Shown in pieces: positions 1-11,066 of a stretch of 64,000 nucleotides of DNA (within the stretch, counting starts at the first letter, position 1; the number at the start of each line of letters is the position of its first letter). The notes below the pieces were generated by a model. That model was not told the origin of the DNA and did not search any database. It worked only from the letters and a program-made list of their open reading frames with translations. The stretch is from Bradyrhizobium sp. CCBAU 53421 (GTDB lineage: Bacteria > Pseudomonadota > Alphaproteobacteria > Rhizobiales > Xanthobacteraceae), in the NCBI RefSeq assembly GCF_015291625.1, contig NZ_CP030047.1, forward strand, positions 1 through 64,000, in the 5' to 3' direction. The position numbers and the translations under genes were made by a program.

Positions 1-66
1 GTGGCAGGAACCCTGCGCGGCGCTTTCGCCATCATCATCTCTCAGTTTTGGAAAAGTACGAAGGCA

Positions 67-1497
67 ATGACGAACACGGAACAGGATCGCTGGTCGCGGG
101 TGAAGGGACGTTTGCGGACGAGCGTCGGCGAGGACGTTTACACGAGCTGGTTCGCGCGGATGGATCTCGAGAGCGTGCACGATGAGAGCGTGCATCTGTC
201 GGTTCCGACCCGGTTCCTCAAGAGCTGGATCCAGGCGCATTATGCCGAACGCGTGCTCTCCTGCTGGCAGGCCGAGATGCCCGAAGTGCATCGCATCGAC
301 CTCACCGTGCGCTCGGCGATCCGCGCGATGGCGCCCGCGAAGGAAGCGGCCGCGCCGGTCGAAGTGCGTCGTGTCGAGCGCCACGATGGCCGCCCCGCGC
401 CTGAGCTGCGCTCGGTCGCGACCGCGCCGGTTTCCGCCAGCCATGACGCGCTCGGCGGCTCGCCGCTCGATCCGCGCCTGACCTTTGCCAGCTTCGTCGT
501 CGGCCGCTCCAACACGCTGGCTCATGCGGCGGCGCGCCAGGTCGCGGAAGGACGCCGCGGCGATCCCGTGATGTTCAACCCGCTCTACATCCACGCCGGC
601 GTCGGCCTCGGCAAGACGCATCTGCTGCAGGCCGTGACCTGGGCCGGCAATTCCGGCGGCGAGCGCAAGGTGTTGTATCTCACCGCCGAGAAGTTCATGT
701 ACGGCTTCGTCGCGGCGCTGAAGACGCAGACGGCGCTGGCGTTCAAGGAAGCGCTGCGCGGCATCGACGTGCTCGTGATCGACGATCTGCAGTTCCTGCA
801 GGGCAAGTCGACGCAGGCCGAGTTCTGCCACACGCTGAATGCGCTGATCGATGCCGGCCGCCAGGTCGTCATCGCCGCCGACCGTCCGCCGTCCGATCTC
901 GAAAGCCTCGACGACCGGGTGCGCTCGCGGCTCGCCGGAGGCCTCGTGGTCGAGATGGGTTCGCTCGGCGAGGAACTGCGGCTCGGCATCCTCAAGTCGC
1001 GCGTCGCCGCGGCCCGCGTCCACCACGCCAGCTTCGACGTGCCGGAGGAAGTGCTCGACTATCTGGCGCGCACCATCACCCACAACGGCCGCGACCTCGA
1101 AGGCGCGATCAACCGCCTGCTGGCGCACTCCAAGCTCAATAACCAGCCGGTGACGCTGGAGATGGCCGAGCGCGAGGTGCGCGACCTGATCCGCCCGCAG
1201 GAGCCGAAGCGGATCAAGATCGAGGACATCCAGCGCGTGGTCGCCCGGCAGTACAATGTCAGCCGCTCCGACTTGCTGTCGTCCCGCCGCACCGCCAACG
1301 TGGTGCGTCCGCGCCAGGTTGCGATGTATCTGGCCAAGACGCTGACCCTGCGTTCGCTGCCCGAGATCGGCCGGCGCTTCGGCGGCCGCGACCACACCAC
1401 GGTGCTGCACGCGGTGCGCAAGATTGAGGCACTGGTCGCCAAGGACACGACGCTGTCGGAGGAAGTCGAATCGCTGAAGCGCCAGCTGCAGGAATAG
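67..1497 (+). CDS. dnaA: Chromosomal replication initiator protein DnaA
   Basis: The 476-residue product binds DnaA boxes and opens the replication origin with ATP. A Walker A motif (GVGLGKTH) and a Walker B motif ([10 protein letters not shown]) mark the AAA+ domain in the middle. The C-terminal DnaA-box-binding signature is seen as [14 protein letters not shown] followed by [11 protein letters not shown]. An N-terminal helical domain (WSRVKGRL...YTSWFARM) and a variable linker precede the ATPase. The frame is open back to a GTG at base 1, but the ATG at 67 is preferred: it has AAGG just upstream and gives the usual family N-terminus. dnaN follows after 280 bp on the same strand. Confidence 0.96.
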   Translation: MTNTEQDRWSRVKGRLRTSVGEDVYTSWFARMDLESVHDESVHLSVPTRFLKSWIQAHYAERVLSCWQAEMPEVHRIDLTVRSAIRAMAPAKEAAAPVEVRRVERHDGRPAPELRSVATAPVSASHDALGGSPLDPRLTFASFVVGRSNTLAHAAARQVAEGRRGDPVMFNPLYIHAGVGLGKTHLLQAVTWAGNSGGERKVLYLTAEKFMYGFVAALKTQTALAFKEALRGIDVLVIDDLQFLQGKSTQAEFCHTLNALIDAGRQVVIAADRPPSDLESLDDRVRSRLAGGLVVEMGSLGEELRLGILKSRVAAARVHHASFDVPEEVLDYLARTITHNGRDLEGAINRLLAHSKLNNQPVTLEMAEREVRDLIRPQEPKRIKIEDIQRVVARQYNVSRSDLLSSRRTANVVRPRQVAMYLAKTLTLRSLPEIGRRFGGRDHTTVLHAVRKIEALVAKDTTLSEEVESLKRQLQE

Positions 1498-1543
1498 GAC
1501 TGCAGGAAAATAAGGCCGCCGCGACAGGCTGGCTCGTTCCATG

Positions 1544-1580
1544 GCCCTCCCCTTGCCAAAGGGGAGGGCTAAACTTTTTT
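1544..1580 (+). terminator. Probable intrinsic terminator after dnaA
   Basis: An 11-bp perfect stem (GCCCTCCCCTT, 1544-1554, with AAGGGGAGGGC, 1559-1569) and a 4-base loop are followed by a short A-run and six T residues ending at 1580. It lies about 50 bp after the dnaA stop. The G/C-rich stem resembles the CTCCCC-type palindromes dispersed in this window, so it may be a repeat recruited as a terminator. Confidence 0.55.
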
Positions 1581-1777
1581 CCGGCCCAAAACGTGGGGAA
1601 CGGGGCCCGTTTCGCGCCCGTATCCCTTGCACCAGCGGCCCATCCGCGCCACCTTGCGGTCCCCCCGTGGGTTTGATCAAATCCGGTATTGATCCGGCTT
1701 TTCGGGTTTCCAATGCCGTGGTGCTGCCCTGAACGGCCGCCCGGCTTTTCCATCTGAGGGATCTGGCGGGTATTGCA

Positions 1778-2896
1778 ATGAAGGTCACCGTCGAGCGCGC
1801 GCAACTCCTGAAATCGCTGGGTCACGTTCACCGCGTGGTCGAGCGCCGCAACACCATCCCGATCCTCGGCAACGTGTTGATCCGCGCCGAGGGCGCCAAA
1901 TTGTCGCTGAAGGCGACCGACCTCGATCTCGAGGTGACGGAGACCTTGGCGGCCGAGACCGGAACCGCCGGCTCGACCACGGTGCCGGCGCACATGTTCT
2001 ACGACATCGTCCGCAAGCTACCCGACGGCTCGCAGATCGTACTCGAGGCCGACGGCGACCGCTCGGTGCTCGCGGTGCGCGCCGGCCGCTCGCGGTTCAC
2101 GCTGCAGACCCTGCCCGAGAGCGACTTCCCGGGCCTTGCCGCCGGCGACATGACGCATTCGTTCTCGCTGCCGGCGTCCGACATCAAGCGCCTGATCGAC
2201 CGCACCCAGTTTGCGATCTCGACCGAAGAGACCCGCTACTACCTCAACGGCATCTATCTGCACGCCGCCGGCACCGCCAAGGCGGCGACCCTGCGCGGCG
2301 TTGCGACCGACGGCCACCGCCTGGCGCAGATCGACCTCGCGCTGCCCAAGGGCGCGACCGGCATGCCCGGCGTGATCGTCCCGCGCAAGACCGTCGGCGA
2401 GGTGCAGCGGCTGATCGAGGGCGACGACGCCGAGATCTCGATCGAGCTGTCGGACGGCAAGATCCGCTTCACGCTCGGCAATGTGGTGCTGACCTCGAAG
2501 CTGATCGACGGCACCTTCCCGGACTATGGCCGCGTCATTCCGCAGAACAACGACAAGGAACTGGTCGTCGACAAGAAGGATTTTGAGGCCGCCGTCGACC
2601 GCGTCTCGACCATCTCCAGCGAACGCGGCCGCGCGGTGAAGCTCGCTTTGTCCGCGGGCAAGCTGGTGCTCTCGGTCACCAACCCGGATTCCGGCAGCGC
2701 CACCGAAGAGATCGAGGTCGAGTACGCCTCCGACGCGCTCGATATCGGCTTCAACTCGCGCTATCTGCTCGACATCGCCGCCCAGATCGAGGGCGAGGTC
2801 GCGGTGCTCAAGCTCGCCGATCCCGGCTCGCCGACCCTGGTGCAGGACCGCGACAGCAAGGGCGCGCTCTACGTGCTGATGCCGATGCGGGTGTGA
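1778..2896 (+). CDS. dnaN: DNA polymerase III beta sliding clamp
   Basis: The 372-residue product is the ring-shaped clamp that tethers DNA polymerase III to DNA. Length and sequence fit three consecutive clamp domains: N-terminal MKVTVERAQLLKSLGHV with VVERRNTIPILGNVLI, central RGVATDGHRLAQIDL, and a C-terminal end LYVLMPMRV that matches the family's conserved terminus. The ATG at 1778 gives the standard N-terminus. It sits between dnaA and recF in the common replication-gene order, but the DUF559 unit separates it from recF. Confidence 0.97.
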   Translation: MKVTVERAQLLKSLGHVHRVVERRNTIPILGNVLIRAEGAKLSLKATDLDLEVTETLAAETGTAGSTTVPAHMFYDIVRKLPDGSQIVLEADGDRSVLAVRAGRSRFTLQTLPESDFPGLAAGDMTHSFSLPASDIKRLIDRTQFAISTEETRYYLNGIYLHAAGTAKAATLRGVATDGHRLAQIDLALPKGATGMPGVIVPRKTVGEVQRLIEGDDAEISIELSDGKIRFTLGNVVLTSKLIDGTFPDYGRVIPQNNDKELVVDKKDFEAAVDRVSTISSERGRAVKLALSAGKLVLSVTNPDSGSATEEIEVEYASDALDIGFNSRYLLDIAAQIEGEVAVLKLADPGSPTLVQDRDSKGALYVLMPMRV

Positions 2897-2925
2897 CGCT
2901 ACTTCTGTCGTCATGCACAACTGCA

Positions 2926-2976
2926 CCCTCTCCCCTTGTGGGAGAGGGTGGCGCCAAAGGCGCCGGGTGAGGGGTT
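2926..2976. repeat. Left inverted repeat of the DUF559 unit
   Basis: The sequence contains CCCTCTCCCC, then GTGGGAGAGGGTGGCGCC, a GGCGCC half-palindrome and GGGTGAGGGG. It is the inverted counterpart of 3347-3405. Its GTGAGGGG end (2967-2974) points inward to the DUF559 gene. Six bases later comes CCGCAAAC (2981-2988), a word that recurs with the same spacing in the gene-less pair at 37470-37646. Confidence 0.85.
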
Positions 2977-2977
2977 G

Positions 2978-3343
2978 GTGCCGCAAACACCTAGCCATCG
3001 ATCGACCGATGAACGCCTCCGCACCTTCGCAAAGCGGATGCGCCACGCACCGACTGACGCGGAAGCGAAGATGTGGCGCCTGCTCCGCGATCGGCGCCTC
3101 TCGCACCTGAAGTTTCGAAGACAGGTCCCTTTTCGAAACTACATTCTCGACTTCGCGTGCTTCGAGAAGCGCCTTGTGATCGAGATCGACGGAGGTCAGC
3201 ACGCTTCGTCACAAGGAGATGCAGCCAGGACCGACGCCCTTGCGGCGGAAGGCTTCCAGGTCTTGCGCTACTGGAACAATGACGTATTGCGGACGCCAGA
3301 GGCGGTGCTGGAAGACATTATCGCCAAGCTTGCCGAGCTGTGA
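2978..3343 (+). CDS. DUF559 endonuclease-like protein (Vsr-like fold)
   Basis: The protein carries the DUF559 domain, which is related to very-short-patch-repair and restriction-like nucleases. Visible signature: RMRHAPTDAEAKMWRLLRDR, FRRQVPFRNYILDF, then LVIEIDGGQHA, with D and E-x-D acids that fit a PD-(D/E)xK-type site. The frame is open from 2936, but bases up to 2976 belong to a palindromic repeat, so the GTG at 2978 (121 aa) or ATG at 3038 (101 aa) are the likely starts. The stop lies 3 bp before the right-hand inverted repeat, so the gene exactly fills the space between the two repeats and interrupts dnaN-recF. Its biological role is not known; activity is inferred from the fold only. 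Confidence 0.8.
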   Translation: MPQTPSHRSTDERLRTFAKRMRHAPTDAEAKMWRLLRDRRLSHLKFRRQVPFRNYILDFACFEKRLVIEIDGGQHASSQGDAARTDALAAEGFQVLRYWNNDVLRTPEAVLEDIIAKLAEL

Positions 3344-3346
3344 GAT

Positions 3347-3405
3347 ACCCCTCACCCGTCGCCTCACTTCGTGAGGCGCCACCCTCTCCCACAGGGGGAG
3401 AGGGG
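3347..3405. repeat. Right inverted repeat of the DUF559 unit
   Basis: It begins CCCCTCACCCG, has a small palindrome (GCCTCACTTCGTGAGGC) and ends CACCCTCTCCC...GGGGGAGAGGGG. Its reverse complement aligns along its length with 2926-2976 apart from the insert at the small palindrome. It ends 12 bp before the recF start codon, so it may also shape the recF leader. Confidence 0.85.
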
Positions 3406-3416
3406 AAGGAAGACAG

Positions 3417-4553
3417 ATGACCCCGTCCCGCATTCATCGCCTGTCGCTGACGCATTTCCGCAATTACCGGGCGGCGACGCTGCAGGTCGCGGGCGACATG
3501 GTGGTGCTGGTCGGGCCGAACGGCGCGGGCAAGACCAATTGCATGGAGGCGGTCTCGTTCCTGTCGCCGGGCCGCGGCCTGCGCCGCGCGACCCTCGAGG
3601 ACATCGCCGACAATCAGGGCGACGGCTCCTGGGCCGTCTCCGCCGAGGTCGAGGGCGCGCTGGGCCTCGCCACGCTCGGCACCGGCATTGATCCCCCGAC
3701 CGGCGAGTCGAGCAACAGCCGGCGCTGCCGCATCGATCGCGAACCGGTGGGTTCCGCGACCGCGTTCGGTGACCACCTGCGCATCGTGTGGCTGACGCCG
3801 GCGATGGACGGCCTGTTCATGGGCGCAGCGTCCGAGCGCCGCCGCTTCTTCGACCGACTGGTGCTGGCGATCGATTCCGAGCATTCCAGCCGGGTCTCGG
3901 CGCTGGAGCGCTCGCTGCGCTCGCGCAACCGGCTGCTCGAGGTGCGCAACTACGACGACCATTGGTGTGATGCGATCGAGCGCGAGACCGCGGAGCTTGC
4001 GGTCGCGGTCGCCGCATCGCGCGGCCAGACCGCCGCCAAGCTCGCCGTGATGCTGCGCGAGCGCGGCGCCGCCTCGGCCTTCCCCTCCGCCGAGATCATG
4101 CTCGACGGCTGGATGGAGAATGCGCTGCTGCATGAGCCAGCAACGGCGGTGGAGGATCGCTACCGCGAGATCCTGCGCGCCAGCCGTCCCCGCGACGCCG
4201 CCGCCGGGCGCACGCTCGACGGCCCGCATCTGACCGATCTGCAGGTGGTCTACGCGCCGAAGAACATGCCGGCGCGCGACGCCTCGACCGGCGAGCAAAA
4301 GGCGCTCCTGATCGGGCTGGTGCTGGCGCATGCCACGATGGTCGCGGAGATGACCGGCATCGTGCCGCTGCTGCTGCTCGACGAGGTCGTCGCCCATCTC
4401 GATCCCAACCGCCGCAAGGCGCTGTTCGACGAACTCGCCAAGCTCGGCGCCCAGGTCTGGATGACCGGCGCCGATCCGGCCGCCTTCGTCGACATCGGCC
4501 CGCGCGGGGAGATTTTCGACGTCGAATCCGGCCGCGCGACACGGCGCGGCTGA
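3417..4553 (+). CDS. recF: DNA replication and repair protein RecF
   Basis: This is a 378-residue SMC/ABC-like ATPase that acts with RecO and RecR to load RecA at gaps. The N-terminus RIHRLSLTHFRNY and the Walker A motif VGPNGAGKTN (about residues 32-41) are typical. The C-terminal half has an ABC-like signature region (DASTGEQKALLIGLVLAHA) and Walker B LLLLDEVVAHLD. The ATG at 3417 has a GGAAGGA purine tract upstream, just beyond the palindromic repeat. It probably has its own transcription because a repeat unit separates it from dnaN. Confidence 0.96.
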   Translation: MTPSRIHRLSLTHFRNYRAATLQVAGDMVVLVGPNGAGKTNCMEAVSFLSPGRGLRRATLEDIADNQGDGSWAVSAEVEGALGLATLGTGIDPPTGESSNSRRCRIDREPVGSATAFGDHLRIVWLTPAMDGLFMGAASERRRFFDRLVLAIDSEHSSRVSALERSLRSRNRLLEVRNYDDHWCDAIERETAELAVAVAASRGQTAAKLAVMLRERGAASAFPSAEIMLDGWMENALLHEPATAVEDRYREILRASRPRDAAAGRTLDGPHLTDLQVVYAPKNMPARDASTGEQKALLIGLVLAHATMVAEMTGIVPLLLLDEVVAHLDPNRRKALFDELAKLGAQVWMTGADPAAFVDIGPRGEIFDVESGRATRRG

Positions 4554-4637
4554 GTACATGAAATCGGCTCGGAGAGGGGTTCGAATCCGCCTTCGAATCG
4601 GGCTTTTCAGAGCCTCCGGAATCGGCCCTCGAAAGTC

Positions 4638-7218
<2,581 letters not shown>

Positions 7219-7373
7219 GGACCTGCTCGCGGCGGCCAGGCGGACATGCGCCTTCCGATGCGATGGCCCGGCGAGAGTGACGTGTCCGTGACAAGGCGAT
7301 CGGCACCGTCGCGCGGCTACCTTTCGGGTGGAAGCTGCGCCGGGAATTGTGTTACGGTGCCGAACAGCCATTG

Positions 7374-7429
7374 ATTCCGTTACGGAATTTCGCGTGGCCA
7401 AGTTCGAATCCAAGTCTGAATCCAAGTCT
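7374..7429. promoter_or_regulatory. Palindrome and tandem duplication upstream of murA
   Basis: The perfect inverted repeat ATTCCGT-T-ACGGAAT occupies 7374-7388; a GTTACGG half site also occurs at 7351-7357. It is followed by an exact 12-bp tandem duplication, GAATCCAAGTCT, at 7406-7417 and 7418-7429. Both lie within 80 bp of the murA start and could form an operator. No regulator is identified. Confidence 0.35.
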
Positions 7430-7452
7430 TGATGCGTTAGGGGACATTCCGC

Positions 7453-8745
7453 GTGCCGCCGATCCAATACATCGTCGAAGGCGGCCGCCGCCTCTCGGGC
7501 ACCATCGAGCCGTCGGGCAACAAGAACTCCGCGCTGCCGATCATCGCAGCCGCCCTGCTCACCGAGCATCCGGTCACGCTGACCAACGTGCCGCGCATTC
7601 GCGACACCGAAACGCTGGTCGAGCTGTGCCGTTCGGTCGGGGCCAGCGCCGAATGGACCGAGCGCAACACGCTGCAGATCCATGCCAAGGAGATCCGCGC
7701 CGCCGATCTCGATCCGGCGCTGTGCGCGCGAATCCGCGCCTCGATCCTGCTGGCAGGTCCGCTGCTCGCCCGCTGCGGCGAGGTCGCGTTGCCGCCGCCC
7801 GGCGGCGACGTGATCGGCCGTCGCCGGCTCGACACGCACTTTCTGGCCTTCGAGCAGCTCGGCGCCACGGTCACCGCGACGCACCGGCTCGAATTCCGCG
7901 CCTCGCGCCTGAAGGGCGCCGACGTGTTCCTCGATGAGCCCAGCGTCACCGCGACGGAGAACGCGCTGGTCGCCGCCGTCGCCGCCCGCGGCACCACCTA
8001 TCTGCGCAACGCGGCCTCCGAGCCGCACGTGCAGGATCTCGCCAATTTCCTGGTCGCGCTCGGCGCGAAGATCGAAGGCATCGGGACCAATACCATCATC
8101 GTGCATGGCCAGGCGACGCTCGGCGGCACGACCTACGCGATCCAGCCCGACCATATCGAGGTCGGATCGCTGATCGGACTTGCCGCGGTGACCCGCTCGC
8201 CGCTGCGCATCGCGCGCGCCGGCGTCGAGCATCTGCGCTCGATCCGGATGGGCTTTGAGCGGCTCGGCATCGTCTGCGGCGTCGAGGGCGACGACCTCGT
8301 CGTGCCGTCGAACCAGACCATGAAGATCCAGGACGATTTCGGCGGCCACGTGCCGAAGCTCGAAGACCAGCCCTGGCCCGCCTTCCCGGCGGATCTGATG
8401 TCGATCGCGATCGTCACCGCGACGCAGTGCGACGGCGTCATCCTGATGCACGAGAAGATGTTCGAGTCGCGGATGTTCTTCGTCGACAATCTGATCGCGA
8501 TGGGTGGCCGCATCGTGCTCTGCGATCCGCACCGCGCGATCGTGGCCGGTCCGAGCCGGCTGCGCGGCGCACCGATGAATTCGCCCGACATCCGTGCCGG
8601 TATGGCAATGCTGCTCGCCGCGGTGTGCGCCAACGGCACCTCCACCATCAACAATGCCGACCAGATCGAGCGCGGCTATGAGCGGATCGATGAGCGGCTC
8701 AACGCGCTCGGCGCCAAGATCAAGCGGATTCCCGCGCGATCGTGA
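7453..8745 (+). CDS. murA: UDP-GlcNAc 1-carboxyvinyltransferase (MurA family), Asp variant
   Basis: MurA transfers enolpyruvate from PEP to UDP-GlcNAc, the first committed step of peptidoglycan synthesis. The 430-residue protein has the EPSP-synthase-like two-domain fold, with GNKNSALPI (Lys24-Asn25 equivalent to E. coli Lys22-Asn23) and the tail TSTINNADQIERGYERI. In the active-site loop, where most MurA proteins read GGCAIGARPVD, this one reads GGDVIGRRRLD. The catalytic cysteine position is therefore Asp119 (codon 7807-7809). Known Cys-to-Asp MurA enzymes such as the mycobacterial one are active and resist fosfomycin. The start is GTG. It could be a paralogue if another murA exists in the genome. 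Confidence 0.88.
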   Translation: MPPIQYIVEGGRRLSGTIEPSGNKNSALPIIAAALLTEHPVTLTNVPRIRDTETLVELCRSVGASAEWTERNTLQIHAKEIRAADLDPALCARIRASILLAGPLLARCGEVALPPPGGDVIGRRRLDTHFLAFEQLGATVTATHRLEFRASRLKGADVFLDEPSVTATENALVAAVAARGTTYLRNAASEPHVQDLANFLVALGAKIEGIGTNTIIVHGQATLGGTTYAIQPDHIEVGSLIGLAAVTRSPLRIARAGVEHLRSIRMGFERLGIVCGVEGDDLVVPSNQTMKIQDDFGGHVPKLEDQPWPAFPADLMSIAIVTATQCDGVILMHEKMFESRMFFVDNLIAMGGRIVLCDPHRAIVAGPSRLRGAPMNSPDIRAGMAMLLAAVCANGTSTINNADQIERGYERIDERLNALGAKIKRIPARS

Positions 8746-8874
8746 TCCGCGTCTAATTCGCGCTGGGATGATGCGCGAGCGACAACTCGGGATGCGATGA
8801 CCTCTGCGTGAGATCGTCGCGTTTGGGCGGTTTAGCCATCCTTCCGGCCGGTTTACCGTGCTAGACGAGCTGTC

Positions 8875-10293
8875 ATGACCTCCATCGACAAGATCGACCC
8901 GGCCGCGTCGCGCGCGGCCGTCGCCCCCTCCGGGGCGGTGTTTGCCGTCCCCCGCAAGCTGCTCACGGCCGAGCTCGCCGAAACGCTGAAGCTCGCGGTG
9001 CCGCTTGCGCTGACGCAGCTCGGGCAGATCGCGATGATGACGACCGATCTCGCCTTCATCGGCCGGCTCGGCAGCGAGAACGTCGCCGCCGCGGCGCTGG
9101 CGCATACCGTGTATTTCGTCAGCTTCACGATCGGCATGGGCATGATGTCCGCGGTCTCGCCGCTGGCCGCGCAGGCGTTCGGCGCCCGCAACCCGCGCGT
9201 GATGCGGCGCGCGCTCCGGGTCGGCCTGTGGGCCGGGTTCTTCATGATGCTGCCGCTGATGGCGTTGCCGTTCCAGGGCGAGCGCATCCTGCTCGCGCTT
9301 GGCCAGACAAAGGCCACCGCGCATCTTGCGCAGCAGTATCTGTTCGGGCTCGCCTGGGGCATCCTGCCGGCGCTGTGGTTCATCGCGCTCCGCGGCTTCA
9401 TGAGCGCGGTGAACCGGCCCGAGCCGGTGCTGTGGATCACGCTCGCCGCGATCCCCGCCAATGCGCTGATGGTCTACCTCCTGCTCTACGGCAAATGGGG
9501 CATGCCCGAGCTGGGCATGTTCGGCGCCGGGCTTGCGACCACGATCGTCAATCTCGGCACCTTCCTTGCCGGCGTGTGGTTTGCGGCGCGCCGCCGCCCG
9601 TTCCGCAAGTACCACGTGTTCAGCCGCGTCTGGCGCATCGACTGGCCGCTGATGGGCAAGCTTGTCGCCGTCGGCGCGCCGATCTCGATCGCCTTCCTCC
9701 TGGAGTACGGCCTGTTCGGCGCCGCCGGCCTCTTGATGGGGCTGATCAGCACCACGGCGCTGGCGGCGCATCAGATCGCGCTGCAGATCGCGGCGATCCT
9801 GTTCATGGTGCCGTTCGGCGTCAGCATGGCCGCCACCGTGCGGGTCGGCCAGGCGGTCGGCCGCCATGATACCGACGCGGTGCAGCGTGCCGGCTTTGTC
9901 GCGGTGGCGCTGTCCGGCGTCTTCATGAGCGTCATGACGCTCGCGGTGATCCTGGCGCGCTTCGAGATCGCCGCGCTGTTCCTCGGCGAGGCCTCCGACA
10001 CCACCGCGCAGCTCACCGCGGCGCTGCTGTTGATCGGCGCGACCTTCTTCATCGCCGACGGCATCCAGACCACCACCGCCGGCGCGCTGCGCGGCATGAA
10101 CGACACCCAGGTGCCGCTGCTGTTCGCCGTCATCAGCTATTGGCTGATCGGCTTCGCATCGGCATCTGCGCTGGCCTTCTGGGCCGGGCTCGAGGCGCCC
10201 GGCGTCTGGATCGGGCTGTCGCTCGGCACCGCGGTCTATGCGACCCTCCTCATCTTGCGTTTCCGCCTGCTGGCACGCAGACTGGTTGGATGA
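8875..10293 (+). CDS. MATE family efflux transporter
   Basis: This 472-residue inner-membrane protein fits the NorM-type MATE family, which exports cationic compounds using an ion gradient. The sequence shows about twelve hydrophobic segments. Family features include LAVPLALTQLGQIAMMTTDLA near the start and TAALLLIGATFFIADGIQTT followed by GALRGMNDTQVPLLF in the second half. A hydrophilic stretch of roughly 30 residues precedes the first helix. Substrate cannot be predicted. Confidence 0.9.
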   Translation: MTSIDKIDPAASRAAVAPSGAVFAVPRKLLTAELAETLKLAVPLALTQLGQIAMMTTDLAFIGRLGSENVAAAALAHTVYFVSFTIGMGMMSAVSPLAAQAFGARNPRVMRRALRVGLWAGFFMMLPLMALPFQGERILLALGQTKATAHLAQQYLFGLAWGILPALWFIALRGFMSAVNRPEPVLWITLAAIPANALMVYLLLYGKWGMPELGMFGAGLATTIVNLGTFLAGVWFAARRRPFRKYHVFSRVWRIDWPLMGKLVAVGAPISIAFLLEYGLFGAAGLLMGLISTTALAAHQIALQIAAILFMVPFGVSMAATVRVGQAVGRHDTDAVQRAGFVAVALSGVFMSVMTLAVILARFEIAALFLGEASDTTAQLTAALLLIGATFFIADGIQTTTAGALRGMNDTQVPLLFAVISYWLIGFASASALAFWAGLEAPGVWIGLSLGTAVYATLLILRFRLLARRLVG

Positions 10294-10303
10294 CGGTTGC
10301 GGG

Positions 10304-10399
10304 ATGAGGGCCGACGAGGTCACGCCGAACGTGGATTCCGCCGCGCCGCCGTTCCACCCCCTGATCGTACCCGCGCTGCTGCGCAAGGCCGGAGGCTAG
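10304..10399 (+). CDS. Possible 31-residue upstream ORF
   Basis: A small open frame (MRADEVTPNV...LLRKAGG) ends with TAG three bases before the isomerase ATG and in the same reading frame as that gene. Either it is a leader peptide or the remains of a longer N-terminus broken by an amber codon. There is no homology evidence, so it is a weak call. Confidence 0.2.
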   Translation: MRADEVTPNVDSAAPPFHPLIVPALLRKAGG

Positions 10400-10402
10400 T
10401 CC

Positions 10403-11059
10403 ATGACCCTGTCGGTCGATCTGTTCTTCTCGTTCCGCAGTCCGTACAGCTACCTGGCGCTGCCGAAGACGTTGAAGATGGTCGCCGACTACGATGTCGC
10501 GGTCAATTTGCGGCCGGTTTATCCGCTCGCGGTGCGCGTGCCCGGCTTCTTCAAGAAGACCAATCCGCAATTCGCCCGCTACGTCGTGCTCGACTCCAGC
10601 CGCGTCGCCAAGCACGAGAACATCCCGTTCCGCTTCCCGCGGCCGGACCCGATCGTGCAGGACATGACGACGCTCGACGTTGCCGAACACCAGCCCTACA
10701 TCCACCGCCTGACCCGGCTCGGCGCTGCCGCGCAACTTGAGAGGCGGTCCCTCGCCTTCACTGCCGCGATCAGCCGCGTGCTGTGGGACGGTTCGGTGAA
10801 GGGCTGGCACGAGGACGATCATCTGGCGACGGCCGCGACCGCTGCCGGGTTCGACCTCGCCGCGATGGATGCCGCTGTGGCCGCCGACCCCGATCGTTAC
10901 GAGCAGGTCATCAAGCGCAACGAGGACGCACACGCCGCCTCCGGCCATTGGGGCGTACCGACCTTCGTGTTCGAGAACGAACCGTTCTTCGGTCAGGACC
11001 GCATCGATCTCCTGATCTGGCGCATGGAGAGCAAGGGCCTGACGCGCCGCACGGCATAG
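10403..11059 (+). CDS. 2-hydroxychromene-2-carboxylate isomerase family (DsbA-like fold)
   Basis: The 218-residue protein belongs to the thioredoxin-fold family of HCCA isomerases and kappa-class glutathione transferases. The N-terminal FFSFRSPYSYLAL is the family active-site region, with serine in place of the CxxC cysteine. HWGVPTFVFENEPFFGQDRID near the C-terminus supplies the cis-proline (GVPT) segment. Such enzymes act in naphthalene-type aromatic degradation or glutathione-dependent isomerisation. No other aromatic pathway gene is nearby, so the substrate is open. It converges with the FUSC gene, with only a few bases between the stops. Confidence 0.85.
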   Translation: MTLSVDLFFSFRSPYSYLALPKTLKMVADYDVAVNLRPVYPLAVRVPGFFKKTNPQFARYVVLDSSRVAKHENIPFRFPRPDPIVQDMTTLDVAEHQPYIHRLTRLGAAAQLERRSLAFTAAISRVLWDGSVKGWHEDDHLATAATAAGFDLAAMDAAVAADPDRYEQVIKRNEDAHAASGHWGVPTFVFENEPFFGQDRIDLLIWRMESKGLTRRTA

Positions 11060-11066
11060 TCCGGAA

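Noticed and set aside
1..66. GTG at base 1 as the dnaA start
   Set aside because: The 22 extra residues are not typical of DnaA, while the ATG at 67 has a ribosome-binding site and the standard N-terminus.
1498..1777. Possible replication origin next to dnaA
   Set aside because: I found no cluster of DnaA boxes (TTATCCACA-like) in this gap; in many alphaproteobacteria the origin lies elsewhere, often near hemE.
2936..2977. ATG at 2936 as start of the DUF559 gene
   Set aside because: The added residues are translated from the palindromic repeat and have no family similarity.
4571..4600. GGTTCGAATCC, similar to a tRNA T-loop
   Set aside because: The flanking bases do not form a T-stem and no acceptor or anticodon arm can be drawn around it; it lies in the gap after recF.
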